Source of the DNA: an uncultured Alistipes sp.
GTDB lineage: Bacteria > Bacteroidota > Bacteroidia > Bacteroidales > Rikenellaceae
NCBI GenBank assembly: GCA_900770635.1
Contig: CAAGLB010000099.1
Span: forward strand, 89,361-153,360
DNA: 64,000 bases
Direction of reading: 5' to 3'
In this document: positions 8,726 to 16,796 of the stretch, piece by piece
Position numbering within the stretch: the stretch's first letter is position 1
Layout: the number at the start of each line of letters is the position of its first letter
Translations under genes and position numbers: made by a program
The notes under the pieces: model-generated
The model's input: the letters and a program-made list of their open reading frames with translations, nothing else
Told to the model about the DNA's origin: nothing
Databases searched by the model: none

Positions 8726-9634
8726 CTATTTTTCCAAGTTATTTTTTATGCGTTCTAATCCGCTACGTGTCATGGGCGTAGTGCCCGCCACAGCCTTAAA
8801 CTCCTCGTCGGACATCTGCAACCAACGCTCGGGGCTTAGCTCGTAGGGGTTGATTCTAGGATCAAACTTAGGGTTGGTATGCAACGACGCATGCTCGTTG
8901 AAAGGGCATACCGACTGACAGGCATCGCAACCAAATATCCAGCCATCGAGAGTTATATCATCGCCACACCCCTCACGCTCGATTGTTCGACACGAAATAC
9001 AGCGGCGAGTGTCTATGGTGCGATTATCCAAAATTGCACTATTTGGGCACGCATCAACACACCTACAACAGCTACCACAGCCAACATCCTCCATCGGCGT
9101 ATCGTACTCATCTACAGCATCATTAATGACCAACTCGCCGAGGTGCATCATCGTTCCGAGCTTAGGATTTACCACAAGCGATTGTCGCCCTATCCATCCA
9201 AAACCAGCACGCACAGCAAGACTCTTTTCTGCCACAGGAGCCGAGTCGACAAAGGCTCGATATTTCAGCTCGGGACTCACCTTTTTTAGCTCCTCGGCCA
9301 GCTCTGCAAGCATCGCTTTTATTGTCACATGATAGTCGTCGTTGAGGGCATACGAGGCGATCTTAGTTCTCCACCCATGATCGTAGCCTCGTGAGTAAGG
9401 CGACATGTACGAAACAGCACAAACGACAACACTCGCCGAACCCTCAACCAATTTCCGCATATCGAAGCGTTTTTCGACATTGCGTTCGAGATATTGCAAT
9501 GTCGAGTGATTACCCGCCAACATCCACTCCTCGAAGCGTTTACGCTCCTCAACAAGAGCCTCGGCAGACACCACCCCAACGAGGTCAAAACCGATACTCT
9601 TGGCAGCCTTTATTATAAGATTTTTCGGAATCAT
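8726..9634 (-). CDS. queG: Epoxyqueuosine reductase QueG
   Basis: QueG makes the last step of queuosine synthesis, reducing epoxyqueuosine to queuosine in the anticodon of Asn, Asp, His and Tyr tRNAs with a cobalamin cofactor and two 4Fe-4S clusters. The 302-residue product shows VDSAPVAEK (the general acid Asp at about 130) and GWIGRQSLV near 147. The first cluster set is CGSCCRCVDACP (Cys 186, 189, 192, 196). Further cysteines are at 212 and 215, and CDACQSVCP lies at 236-244. It lacks the C-terminal HEAT-like extension of the E. coli protein, as many short QueG proteins do. It is divergent from the acyl-CoA ligase gene. The cobalamin need links it to the B12 uptake operon 2 kb away, though nothing shows co-regulation. 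Confidence 0.94.
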   Translation of the reverse strand: MIPKNLIIKAAKSIGFDLVGVVSAEALVEERKRFEEWMLAGNHSTLQYLERNVEKRFDMRKLVEGSASVVVCAVSYMSPYSRGYDHGWRTKIASYALNDDYHVTIKAMLAELAEELKKVSPELKYRAFVDSAPVAEKSLAVRAGFGWIGRQSLVVNPKLGTMMHLGELVINDAVDEYDTPMEDVGCGSCCRCVDACPNSAILDNRTIDTRRCISCRTIEREGCGDDITLDGWIFGCDACQSVCPFNEHASLHTNPKFDPRINPYELSPERWLQMSDEEFKAVAGTTPMTRSGLERIKNNLEK

Positions 9635-9730
9635 TGAAAATATTTTGTAGCAAAATTAACAAATTTTAATATATAATTGGTAACTTGCACCCGATTTTTG
9701 TAATATCCATTTGTAAAACCAAACAACTCT

Positions 9731-11371
9731 ATGGAATTTAAGACTCTTTATGAGATAGTGAAGCATAGCGTCGAGAAGTTCTCAAAGCGCATTGCTTTCT
9801 CTATGATTGGTGGCGAGGATGTTTCGTATGAGGAGGTTGGCAACCGCATCGAGAAGGTGCAGGATATGTTGCTCAACGCTGGCGTAGGTGCTGGCGACAA
9901 GGTGGCTATCCTCAGCTCGAGCATGCCTAACTGGGGTGTATCATACTTTGCAGTGACCACTGCGGGTATGATTGCCGTACCTATCCTCCCCGACTTTACA
10001 CCATCCGAGCTCGACCTTATCATCGAGCATTCCGAGGCTAAGGCAATTCTTGTTTCCGACAAACTCTACACTAAGCTCTCGAAGGAGACTGTCGAGAAGA
10101 TAAACATTGTGGTCCGCACCAAGGGCCTCAACGTCATCTCGCAGCGTGTGGAGGAGCGTGCCGAGAAGCGCATTCCTGAGCCCGACGACTTGGCGGTTAT
10201 CATCTACACCTCGGGCACTACATCTAAGCCTAAGGGTGTGATGCTTACACACTACAACATCGCAGCGCAGACAACAATCATCCCACCACTCTTCGACTAC
10301 AACCAGGACGACGTGTTGCTATCAATCCTTCCGTTGGCACACACCTACGAGTGTACCTTGGGCATGATCTACCCATTCTCACGTGGCGCACATATCCACT
10401 ACATGGACCGTCCACCTACCGCCTCGGCGCTCATGCCTGCCTTGGCAAAGGTGCGTCCTACGGTCATTGCCTCAGTGCCTCTCATCATGGAGAAGATCTA
10501 TCGTGGCAAGATTGTGCCTACGTTCCAGAAGAAGGCCATCACCCGCAAGCTCTATGGCTGGGACTGGTCGCGCAAAATTTTGCACCGCATTGCAGGTAAG
10601 CAGCTCAAAAAACTCTTTGGTGGCCGCATGCGCTTCTTCGCCATTGGTGGCGCTAAGTTCGACAGCGAGGCCGAGCGATTCTTATACGAGGCTAAGTTCC
10701 CTTACGGCATCGGCTATGGCCTTACCGAGACAGCTCCTCTTGTTGCTGGCTGCGTGGGCAACATGGTGCGCATCGGCTCGACAGGTCCTGCGCTCCCAGC
10801 AGTGCAGATTCGCCTCGACGACATCAACCCTGAGACAGGTCAGGGCGAGATTGTTGTTAAGACACCTTGCTGCATGAAGGGCTACTACAAAAATGAGGAG
10901 GCCACAAAGGCGGTATTCACCGAGGATGGCTGGTTCCGCACTGGCGACCTTGGCGCAATATCTGAGGATGGCTGGATTTTCATCAAGGGCCGCTTGAAGA
11001 ATATGATTGTTGGTCCTTCGGGCGAGAACATCTATCCTGAGGATATCGAGGAGGTTTTGAACTCTAACCGTTTTGTTGCCGAGTCGGTTGTTACTGAGGA
11101 GGATGGCAAGCTCATCGCCTTGGTACATTTCGACACCTCGGCATTGGAGGAGGCCTACGACGAGTTCAGGCACAAGATGGCTGTGAGCAAGGAGCAGGCA
11201 GCGCTCAAGATGGAGGAGATCAAGCGCGAGGTGTTGGAGTATGTAAACTCTAAGGTAAACCGCTTCTCGAAGATTACTAAGGTCATCGACAACGAGGGCG
11301 AGTTCGAGAAGACTCCTACGAAGAAGATTCGCCGCTTTGTGTACGACCGCAGCAAGAAAAGTGAAAAGTAA
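9731..11371 (+). CDS. AMP-forming long-chain acyl-CoA ligase
   Basis: This ANL-superfamily enzyme activates a carboxylic acid, probably a fatty acid, to acyl-AMP and then acyl-CoA in the cytosol. The 546-residue product has the P-loop YTSGTTSKPKG (159-169), GYGLTET (328-334), RTGD (403-406) and the hinge GRLKNMIVGPSGENIYP (420-436). The C-terminal segment reads TPTKKIRRFVYD near 528. These are the motifs of FadD-type ligases; a different acid substrate cannot be excluded. The final residues (KKSEK) and the TAA stop are encoded by copies of a GTGAAAA repeat unit that continues beyond the gene, so the original C-terminus may have been altered. Confidence 0.88.
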   Translation: MEFKTLYEIVKHSVEKFSKRIAFSMIGGEDVSYEEVGNRIEKVQDMLLNAGVGAGDKVAILSSSMPNWGVSYFAVTTAGMIAVPILPDFTPSELDLIIEHSEAKAILVSDKLYTKLSKETVEKINIVVRTKGLNVISQRVEERAEKRIPEPDDLAVIIYTSGTTSKPKGVMLTHYNIAAQTTIIPPLFDYNQDDVLLSILPLAHTYECTLGMIYPFSRGAHIHYMDRPPTASALMPALAKVRPTVIASVPLIMEKIYRGKIVPTFQKKAITRKLYGWDWSRKILHRIAGKQLKKLFGGRMRFFAIGGAKFDSEAERFLYEAKFPYGIGYGLTETAPLVAGCVGNMVRIGSTGPALPAVQIRLDDINPETGQGEIVVKTPCCMKGYYKNEEATKAVFTEDGWFRTGDLGAISEDGWIFIKGRLKNMIVGPSGENIYPEDIEEVLNSNRFVAESVVTEEDGKLIALVHFDTSALEEAYDEFRHKMAVSKEQAALKMEEIKREVLEYVNSKVNRFSKITKVIDNEGEFEKTPTKKIRRFVYDRSKKSEK

Positions 11372-11466
11372 AAAGTGAAAAGTGAAAAGTTAGGTGTGCT
11401 TCGCACTATATTTAATATAGCGTCGCAGACACCTTACCTTTCAGTTGTCACTTTTCAGTTTTCACT
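11357..11466. repeat. Foldback repeat with 7-bp (GTGAAAA) arms, copy F7-1
   Basis: The left arm (11357-11390) consists of GTGAAAA/GTAAAAA-type 7-bp units. The centre has AGGTGTGCTTCGCAC, a short A/T spacer and GCGTCGCAGACACCTTACC. The right arm (11446-11466) has the complementary TTTTCAC/TTGTCAC units. AGGTGT pairs with ACACCT, so the whole element can fold back. It overlaps the 3' end of the acyl-CoA ligase gene by 15 bp. Confidence 0.8.
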
Positions 11467-11473
11467 TATAAAC

Positions 11474-11515
11474 AAAAAAATATGCGACTTGCCCTTGCAG
11501 GTTGCATATTTTTTT
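11474..11515 (+). terminator. Hairpin terminator between the ligase gene and the B12 operon
   Basis: AAAAAAATATGCGAC and GTTGCATATTTTTTT are inverted copies around a 12-nt loop and end in seven T. This is a strong intrinsic-terminator shape on the plus strand. Confidence 0.8.
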
Positions 11516-11524
11516 CTACCTTTG
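11495..11524 (+). promoter_or_regulatory. Promoter of the cobalamin-riboswitch operon
   Basis: TACCTTTG at 11517-11524 matches the Bacteroidota -7 box, and TTG at 11495-11497 is 19 bp upstream. The -33 box lies in the loop and right arm of the preceding terminator hairpin. Transcription should begin near 11530, just ahead of the riboswitch aptamer. Confidence 0.6.
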
Positions 11525-11532
11525 CCCTTGCA

Positions 11533-11715
11533 TTGGTTCTCATTGGGCTGCGTGCCCAACGTGAGATTAAAAGGGAATCGGGTGAGAATCCCGAACAGTT
11601 CCCGCTGCTGTGAGCCTCACAAAGCTCTACGACATCAAGTTGTCACTGGGGTAAGTCCCTGGGAAGGCATCGTAGAGTGAGGCAAGTCAGAAGACCTGCC
11701 AAGCAAGTTATTACG
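11533..11715 (+). promoter_or_regulatory. Cobalamin (adenosylcobalamin/B12) riboswitch
   Basis: The aptamer has the family's conserved blocks in order. These are TTGGT at 11533, the TTGGGC/GCCCAA hairpin near 11544, and AGGGAATCGGGTGAGAATCCC followed by the CCCGCTGCTGTGA core (11571-11614). Then come CACTGGGGTAAGTCCCTGGGAAGG (11644-11668) and the B12 box AAGTCAGAAGACCTGCC (11684-11700). About 180 nt of leader follow before the first ATG at 11900 and probably hold the expression platform. The riboswitch should repress the downstream uptake genes when cobalamin is abundant. Confidence 0.95.
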
Positions 11716-11899
11716 AGATTGTGCCTGCGGCGAATGGGCTGGTCTGCGACTTGATTTATTCAGGTTCACATATTTTATTGTGAGTACAGATGCAAGGGTG
11801 GGGAGCATAAAAGGCTTTTTACAACCATATACCCTATCGCCACAACGCAATTTTCGTAGTGTTTAAGTTTACGGAGAATGACCTTTAAACAACAACATT

Positions 11900-13801
11900 A
11901 TGAAAAGAGTTATGTGCTTGGCATTGGGCGTAGTAGCTACGTTGCTTGCCGCAGTTGGTTGTCAGTATGACGACACCAACATCTGGAACGAGATGGAGCA
12001 GATCAAAGATCGAGTTGAGACTTTGGAGAAGTCTGTGATCCAGACTAACGAAGACATAGCTGCGTTGCAAGCTATTGTCAATGCATTGCAGAAAAATGTC
12101 TACGTTGTATCGGTAACCCCAACAGCTGATGGCTACACCATCGTATTCTCGGATGGCACCACTGCCGAGATTAAGAATGGCGAGAATGGCGCTAATGGCA
12201 CAAACGCCCCCATTATCTCGGTTAAGCAGGATAGCGATGGCAACTACTACTGGACTATGGATGGCGAGTGGCTGATGGTTGATGGTGAGCGAGTTAGAGC
12301 TAACGGCATCGATGGCGAGAATGGTGCAAATGGCGAGAATGGCGAGAATGGCAAGGATGCTATCGCTCCACAGGTGCGCATCAACGACTCTACAAAGGAG
12401 TGGGAGATCTCGGTTGACGGTGGTCAGACATGGACCTCAACAGGCGTTGTTGCCGAGGGCAAAGATGGCGCTAACGGCATAGATGGAACAAATGGCTCGA
12501 ACGGAGCTACGGGCGACTCGCTATTTAAGAAGGTTGACACCTCGCATCCCGATTATGTGACAATCACCTTGGCCAATGGCACAGAGTTCCGCTTGGCACG
12601 CTACGACGAGAGCGTACCTATGTTTATTATTGTTGATGCTCCAGCGGTTGCCGAGATAGCTTTTGGCACAACAGCAGAGTTTGTGGTCGAGACCTACAAC
12701 ATTGCTGATTATGGGATAAATACCCCTGAGGGATGGCGAGCATCATACGCCGAGAATATCCTTAGTGTAACAGCTCCACAAGAGGATAAGTGTCACTACG
12801 ACATTGAGGGTACTATTACCATCACATTAGTGTCGGATGCGGGCAAGAGCGCTATCGCAAAGCTAAAAGTAAAGGCTGTTGTGGCAGAGCCAGAGCCTGA
12901 GCCAGAGCCTGAGCCTGAGCCTGAGCTTCCATACGAGCTACGAGTGCTTACGTTTGAGGACGCAGATGCTAAGTTTGAGCCTTACTATTTGGATTATGCT
13001 GGTGTAGAGATTGCCACATGGAGCGATCTTGTGGACGATCCTCAGTATGGTGGTCCGCTGACCTACGCAGACTACATGTCGGCGATGTACACATGGTATG
13101 ACGAGGGTAACACCGAGCTTACGCACACCTTCCCCGACAACTACGCCTATTGCTTCTGGGGTGGTGGTCATGCCATCTCAAACTACTGGGGCGAGGGCTA
13201 CGACGATGAGCATCGTGACATCCACATCGCAAAGTATTATGGAGAGGACTACGTTGCGGAGAACGCAGGTAACGACTCGATGCTTGGCTGGTTTAACCTG
13301 CAGTTTATGACACCTGTAGCGCCACACTCGGGCGACAACTTCTGCGTGCACTACGGCTACAAGGACTTCTTCACGTATGTGGAGAACCTGCCCGAGATAG
13401 CATTTGCCGATGGCGAGGCTCGTGTCATAGATCACATGTGGGTAACAAACACCAGCTACACGCTAAACCAGTTGGTTATGGGCGTTAAGAGCGAGGCAGG
13501 CAACAGCTTCGGCGGCAGCTGGGAGGGCCTTACCGACGATGCATGGCTAAAGATTGTGGCGCAGGGCTTCGACGACGTGGAGGCTGACGCCTATGCCGAG
13601 CCTATCAGCGAGGTGGAGTTCTACTTGGTTAATGGCATGGAGGTAGTCACCGACTGGCAGAAGTGGGACTTGAGCGAGCTGGGTGCTGTGGCTAAGGTGC
13701 GCTTCAACTTCAGCTACTCCGACGAGATGGGCGGCAAGTATGGATTTACAATCCCTGGCTACTTTGCCTACGACGACGTGGCAGTACGTTTTGATAAATA
13801 A
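11900..13801 (+). CDS. DUF4988/DUF4465 surface lipoprotein of the B12 operon
   Basis: This is a 633-residue lipoprotein with lipobox AAVGC (Cys21). The N-terminal part is a predicted coiled coil (about 28-65) and a DUF4988-like beta region. Gly-Xaa-Xaa runs such as NGANGENGENG (about 135-152 and 186-204) are interspersed with it. An acidic Pro-Glu hinge (about 330-343) leads to a C-terminal DUF4465 domain (about 347-633). It is the first gene behind the cobalamin riboswitch and lies 6 bp from the next gene. DUF4465 proteins are common partners of BtuB in Bacteroidota, and B12-binding surface lipoproteins (BtuG, BtuH) are known there. A cobalamin or cobamide capture role is therefore inferred, but its ligand is not visible from sequence. 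Confidence 0.82.
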   Translation: MKRVMCLALGVVATLLAAVGCQYDDTNIWNEMEQIKDRVETLEKSVIQTNEDIAALQAIVNALQKNVYVVSVTPTADGYTIVFSDGTTAEIKNGENGANGTNAPIISVKQDSDGNYYWTMDGEWLMVDGERVRANGIDGENGANGENGENGKDAIAPQVRINDSTKEWEISVDGGQTWTSTGVVAEGKDGANGIDGTNGSNGATGDSLFKKVDTSHPDYVTITLANGTEFRLARYDESVPMFIIVDAPAVAEIAFGTTAEFVVETYNIADYGINTPEGWRASYAENILSVTAPQEDKCHYDIEGTITITLVSDAGKSAIAKLKVKAVVAEPEPEPEPEPEPELPYELRVLTFEDADAKFEPYYLDYAGVEIATWSDLVDDPQYGGPLTYADYMSAMYTWYDEGNTELTHTFPDNYAYCFWGGGHAISNYWGEGYDDEHRDIHIAKYYGEDYVAENAGNDSMLGWFNLQFMTPVAPHSGDNFCVHYGYKDFFTYVENLPEIAFADGEARVIDHMWVTNTSYTLNQLVMGVKSEAGNSFGGSWEGLTDDAWLKIVAQGFDDVEADAYAEPISEVEFYLVNGMEVVTDWQKWDLSELGAVAKVRFNFSYSDEMGGKYGFTIPGYFAYDDVAVRFDK

Positions 13802-13807
13802 TATATA

Positions 13808-15559
13808 ATGAAAAGAGTTTTAGAATTTTTGTTTTTAAGTGTGATCGTTGCTATCTCCTCGTCTTGCAATATAGACGAGGAGATCACAACGGCTCTACCC
13901 CCAGAGATTAAGCTCGACAGCCAGTCGGGCATATACACCACTAAGCAGGGCCGTGAGATTACGATAGCCCCAAACTATGAGTCGGCCGCAGGAGCTACAT
14001 ATAGCTGGACAATGGGAGGAAGACTCATCGGCAACGAGCCATCGCTAACGTTCATGCGTGAGGAGTGTGGCGAGTACTACATCGTGCTTAGCGTCACTAC
14101 CGACTCGGGCTCGGATAGCGAGGAGATACGTGTCGACGTCTTGGAGTTGGAAACACCTACCATATCTATTGCTGGCAGCAAGAATCAGACAGTGGCCTTG
14201 GGTACAGTAGTTAAGCTAAATGCTACGGTACGTGAGTCGTCACTCGAAACGAAGATAAAGTGGACACTCGATGGCGAGCCTATGGCTACCGACGACGAGC
14301 TATCATGTAGCTTTGAGACTTTTGCGGTGGGCAGCTTTACTATCACCGCTACCGCCACAAACGAGGACGGCGAGCATAGCGACACGGTGAACATAACGGT
14401 GCTAAATGCCGAGGATATGCCTTTTGTGTGGGATTTCGACAGCACGGCATATCACACCGTAGCTGGTCGCAAGCTACGAATACGTCCATCTAAGCTAAGC
14501 AACTCGGAGAGTGTTAGTTACACATGGCAGCTTGACAATGGCGACGCCGTAGAGGGCGATGCCTCATACATATTTACGTCCGACACTGTTGGCGAACACA
14601 CCATCACCGCCACCGCCACAACAACAAAGGGCGGCGAGCAGATAACCCTCACCCACAAGTTCACAGTTGCCGTATATGAGGAGGGTGCTTTCTACCGCCC
14701 ACAAAGCGGCGCATCGAAGGCCGACTGGAACAAGGTTTACGACTACACTCCCGCTCCTGGTCAGTTTATCAACGAGCTCAAAACAGGTGGCTTCGATGGC
14801 ACACAGACAACAATGGAGGCTGCCATAGCCTATGCCGAGAAGCGCTTAGCGCAGGAGAACTGGGTGTCGCTCGGTGGCTTCGGCGGATATATCGTCGTGG
14901 GCTTCGACCATAGCATCGACAACTCAGGCGACTACGACCTTGCTATTCTTGGCAACTCATTTAGCGGCTCATCAGAGCCAGGCATCGTGTGGGTTATGCA
15001 GGATGAGAATGGCAACGGCCTACCCGATGACACATGGTATGAGTTGGCTGGCTCGGAAACGGGTAAGGCACCTACAATTCAGGAGTATTCGGTAACATAC
15101 TATCGCCCCACTGGCTCGATGATGGCTGTGCAGTGGACCGACAACCTCGGCAATAGCGGCGAGGTAGACTACCTCAAGCAGTTCCACCGCCAAGACTACT
15201 ACTACCCTCTTTGGATTGAGGAAGATAGCTACACTCTTACGGGCACATGCCTCGAGGCTCGCAACTACGACGCTTCGGGAAATGGATCATACTGGGTGAA
15301 CGTGGAGTATGACTGGGGCTATGCCGACAACTTCAGTCCTGTGGACCGCCTCACCAACGATGATAATGCCGAGGGCGGGGTAAATGCCAACCACTTTAAA
15401 ATATCGAATGCCATAGACTTCGAGTGTGAGCCCGTGGAGCTCGACTACATCGACTTTGTGAAGGTTCAGGTGGGCGTTAATGCCAAGAGCGGCTGGCTCG
15501 GCGAGCTTTCCACCGAGGTATGCGGATTTTTTGACTACTCAATGAGGAGAGAGGAATAA
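13808..15559 (+). CDS. PKD-repeat surface lipoprotein of the B12 operon
   Basis: The 583-residue product has a lipobox ending ISSSC (Cys20). Three PKD/Ig-like repeats follow (roughly 27-110, 112-198 and 205-290), each with the pattern SYTWxLDG/GEYTITATATN. The C-terminal domain (about 297-583) includes FGGYIVVGFDHSIDN, GNSFSGSSEPGIVWVMQD, NGNGLPDDTWYELAGSE and YDWGYADNFSP. That domain recurs next to BtuB genes in Bacteroidota and is described only as a cell-surface protein as far as I know. The gene sits 6 bp after the DUF4465 gene under riboswitch control, so it probably belongs to the B12 capture complex. Direct binding is unproven. Confidence 0.78.
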   Translation: MKRVLEFLFLSVIVAISSSCNIDEEITTALPPEIKLDSQSGIYTTKQGREITIAPNYESAAGATYSWTMGGRLIGNEPSLTFMREECGEYYIVLSVTTDSGSDSEEIRVDVLELETPTISIAGSKNQTVALGTVVKLNATVRESSLETKIKWTLDGEPMATDDELSCSFETFAVGSFTITATATNEDGEHSDTVNITVLNAEDMPFVWDFDSTAYHTVAGRKLRIRPSKLSNSESVSYTWQLDNGDAVEGDASYIFTSDTVGEHTITATATTTKGGEQITLTHKFTVAVYEEGAFYRPQSGASKADWNKVYDYTPAPGQFINELKTGGFDGTQTTMEAAIAYAEKRLAQENWVSLGGFGGYIVVGFDHSIDNSGDYDLAILGNSFSGSSEPGIVWVMQDENGNGLPDDTWYELAGSETGKAPTIQEYSVTYYRPTGSMMAVQWTDNLGNSGEVDYLKQFHRQDYYYPLWIEEDSYTLTGTCLEARNYDASGNGSYWVNVEYDWGYADNFSPVDRLTNDDNAEGGVNANHFKISNAIDFECEPVELDYIDFVKVQVGVNAKSGWLGELSTEVCGFFDYSMRREE

Positions 15560-15726
15560 AGGGAAAAGTTAAAACTGAAAACTGAAAAGTAAGGTGTCTG
15601 CGACGCATCTTTAATAAAACTCGTGCGAAGCACACCACACTTTTCACTTTTCACCTTTCACTTTTCACTTTAAACTCGTGCGAAGCACACCACACTTTTC
15701 ACTTTTCACCTTTCACTTTTCACTTT
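15560..15726. repeat. GTGAAAA-type foldback with a perfect 55-bp tandem duplication, copy F7-2
   Basis: The left arm follows the stop codon at once (AAAGTT/AAACTG/AAAAGT units), then AAGGTGTCTGCGACGC. A spacer leads to CTCGTGCGAAGCACACC and a right arm of TTTTCAC units. The right part, 15617-15671, is repeated without visible change at 15672-15726, and the second copy ends 2 bp before the ATG of the BtuG-like gene. This splits an otherwise tightly spaced operon (gaps of 6, 169 and 12 bp). Confidence 0.85.
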
Positions 15727-15728
15727 AA

Positions 15729-16784
15729 ATGAGATACTACATCGCCATATTTTGCTTAATACTATGCTCCTGCATGAAGTGGGAGTATGGCCTCGAGGAG
15801 GAGTTCGACACTTCGGCATCGGGCGAAGGATTGTTCATCTGCAACGAGGGTAACTTCCAGTATGGCAACGCCACGCTATCCTACTACGATCCGCAGACTA
15901 AGAGCATACAGAACGAGGTGTTCTATCGTGCTAACGCCATGAAGCTCGGCGACGTATGTCAGTCGATGATCATCCGTGATGGCATAGGCTGGGTGGTGGT
16001 CAACAACTCGCACGTGGTGTTTGCCATCGACATAAACACCTTCAAGGAGGTGGGCCGCATAACAAACCTCACGTCGCCACGCTACATACACTTCATCTCC
16101 GACGAGAAGGCCTACATAACGCAGATTTGGGACAACCGCATATTTATCGTCAACCCCAAGCGCTACGAGATTACGGGATATATCGAAATTCCCAACATGA
16201 CCATGGAGTCGGGCTCAACGGAGCAGATGGTGCAATATGGCAAGTATGTATATGTGAACTGCTGGTCGTATCAGAACCGAATAATAAAAATTGACACCGA
16301 GACCGACCAAGTTGTTGATGAGCTGGTAGTTGGCATTCAGCCCACGTCGCTTGTCATGGACTGCAACAACAAGCTATGGACTGTTACCGATGGCGGCTAC
16401 GAGGGTTCGCCCTATGGTCACGAAGCACCATCGCTCTATCGTATTGATGCCGAAACATTTACCATCGAGCAGCAATTCAAGTTTAGCTTTGGCGACTGGC
16501 CCTCGGAAGTGCAGCTAAACGGCACAAAAGATAAGATATATTGGCTCAACGACGACGTGTGGGAGATGGATGTGACGGCCGACAGAGTGCCTGTACGTCC
16601 GTTCCTGCCATACAACGGCACGTTGTACTATGGACTAACGGTATGTCCTCGCTCGGGCGATGTCTACATTGCCGATGCCATAGACTATGTGCAGCAGGGC
16701 ATGGTATATCGCTACTCTAAGGACCGAGAACTCATAGACAGCTTTTATGTGGGCATCATCCCAGGAGCCTTTTGTTGGAAATAA
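15729..16784 (+). CDS. btuG: BtuG-like B12-binding beta-propeller lipoprotein
   Basis: This 351-residue lipoprotein has a short signal with lipobox ILCSC (Cys15). The body is built of repeated beta-propeller blades in the YncE/DUF5074 style, for example NATLSYYDPQTK, VVFAIDINTFKEVGRI, RIFIVNPKRYEITGYIEI, RIIKIDTETDQVVDELVVG and LYRIDAETFTIEQQF. BtuG proteins of Bacteroides are surface propellers that bind cobalamin very tightly and sit as a lid on BtuB. The position immediately before btuB in a riboswitch operon supports the same role. The start follows a duplicated repeat, so translation depends on an unusual T-rich leader. Confidence 0.78.
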   Translation: MRYYIAIFCLILCSCMKWEYGLEEEFDTSASGEGLFICNEGNFQYGNATLSYYDPQTKSIQNEVFYRANAMKLGDVCQSMIIRDGIGWVVVNNSHVVFAIDINTFKEVGRITNLTSPRYIHFISDEKAYITQIWDNRIFIVNPKRYEITGYIEIPNMTMESGSTEQMVQYGKYVYVNCWSYQNRIIKIDTETDQVVDELVVGIQPTSLVMDCNNKLWTVTDGGYEGSPYGHEAPSLYRIDAETFTIEQQFKFSFGDWPSEVQLNGTKDKIYWLNDDVWEMDVTADRVPVRPFLPYNGTLYYGLTVCPRSGDVYIADAIDYVQQGMVYRYSKDRELIDSFYVGIIPGAFCWK

Positions 16785-16796
16785 CGCCTCGCTACA

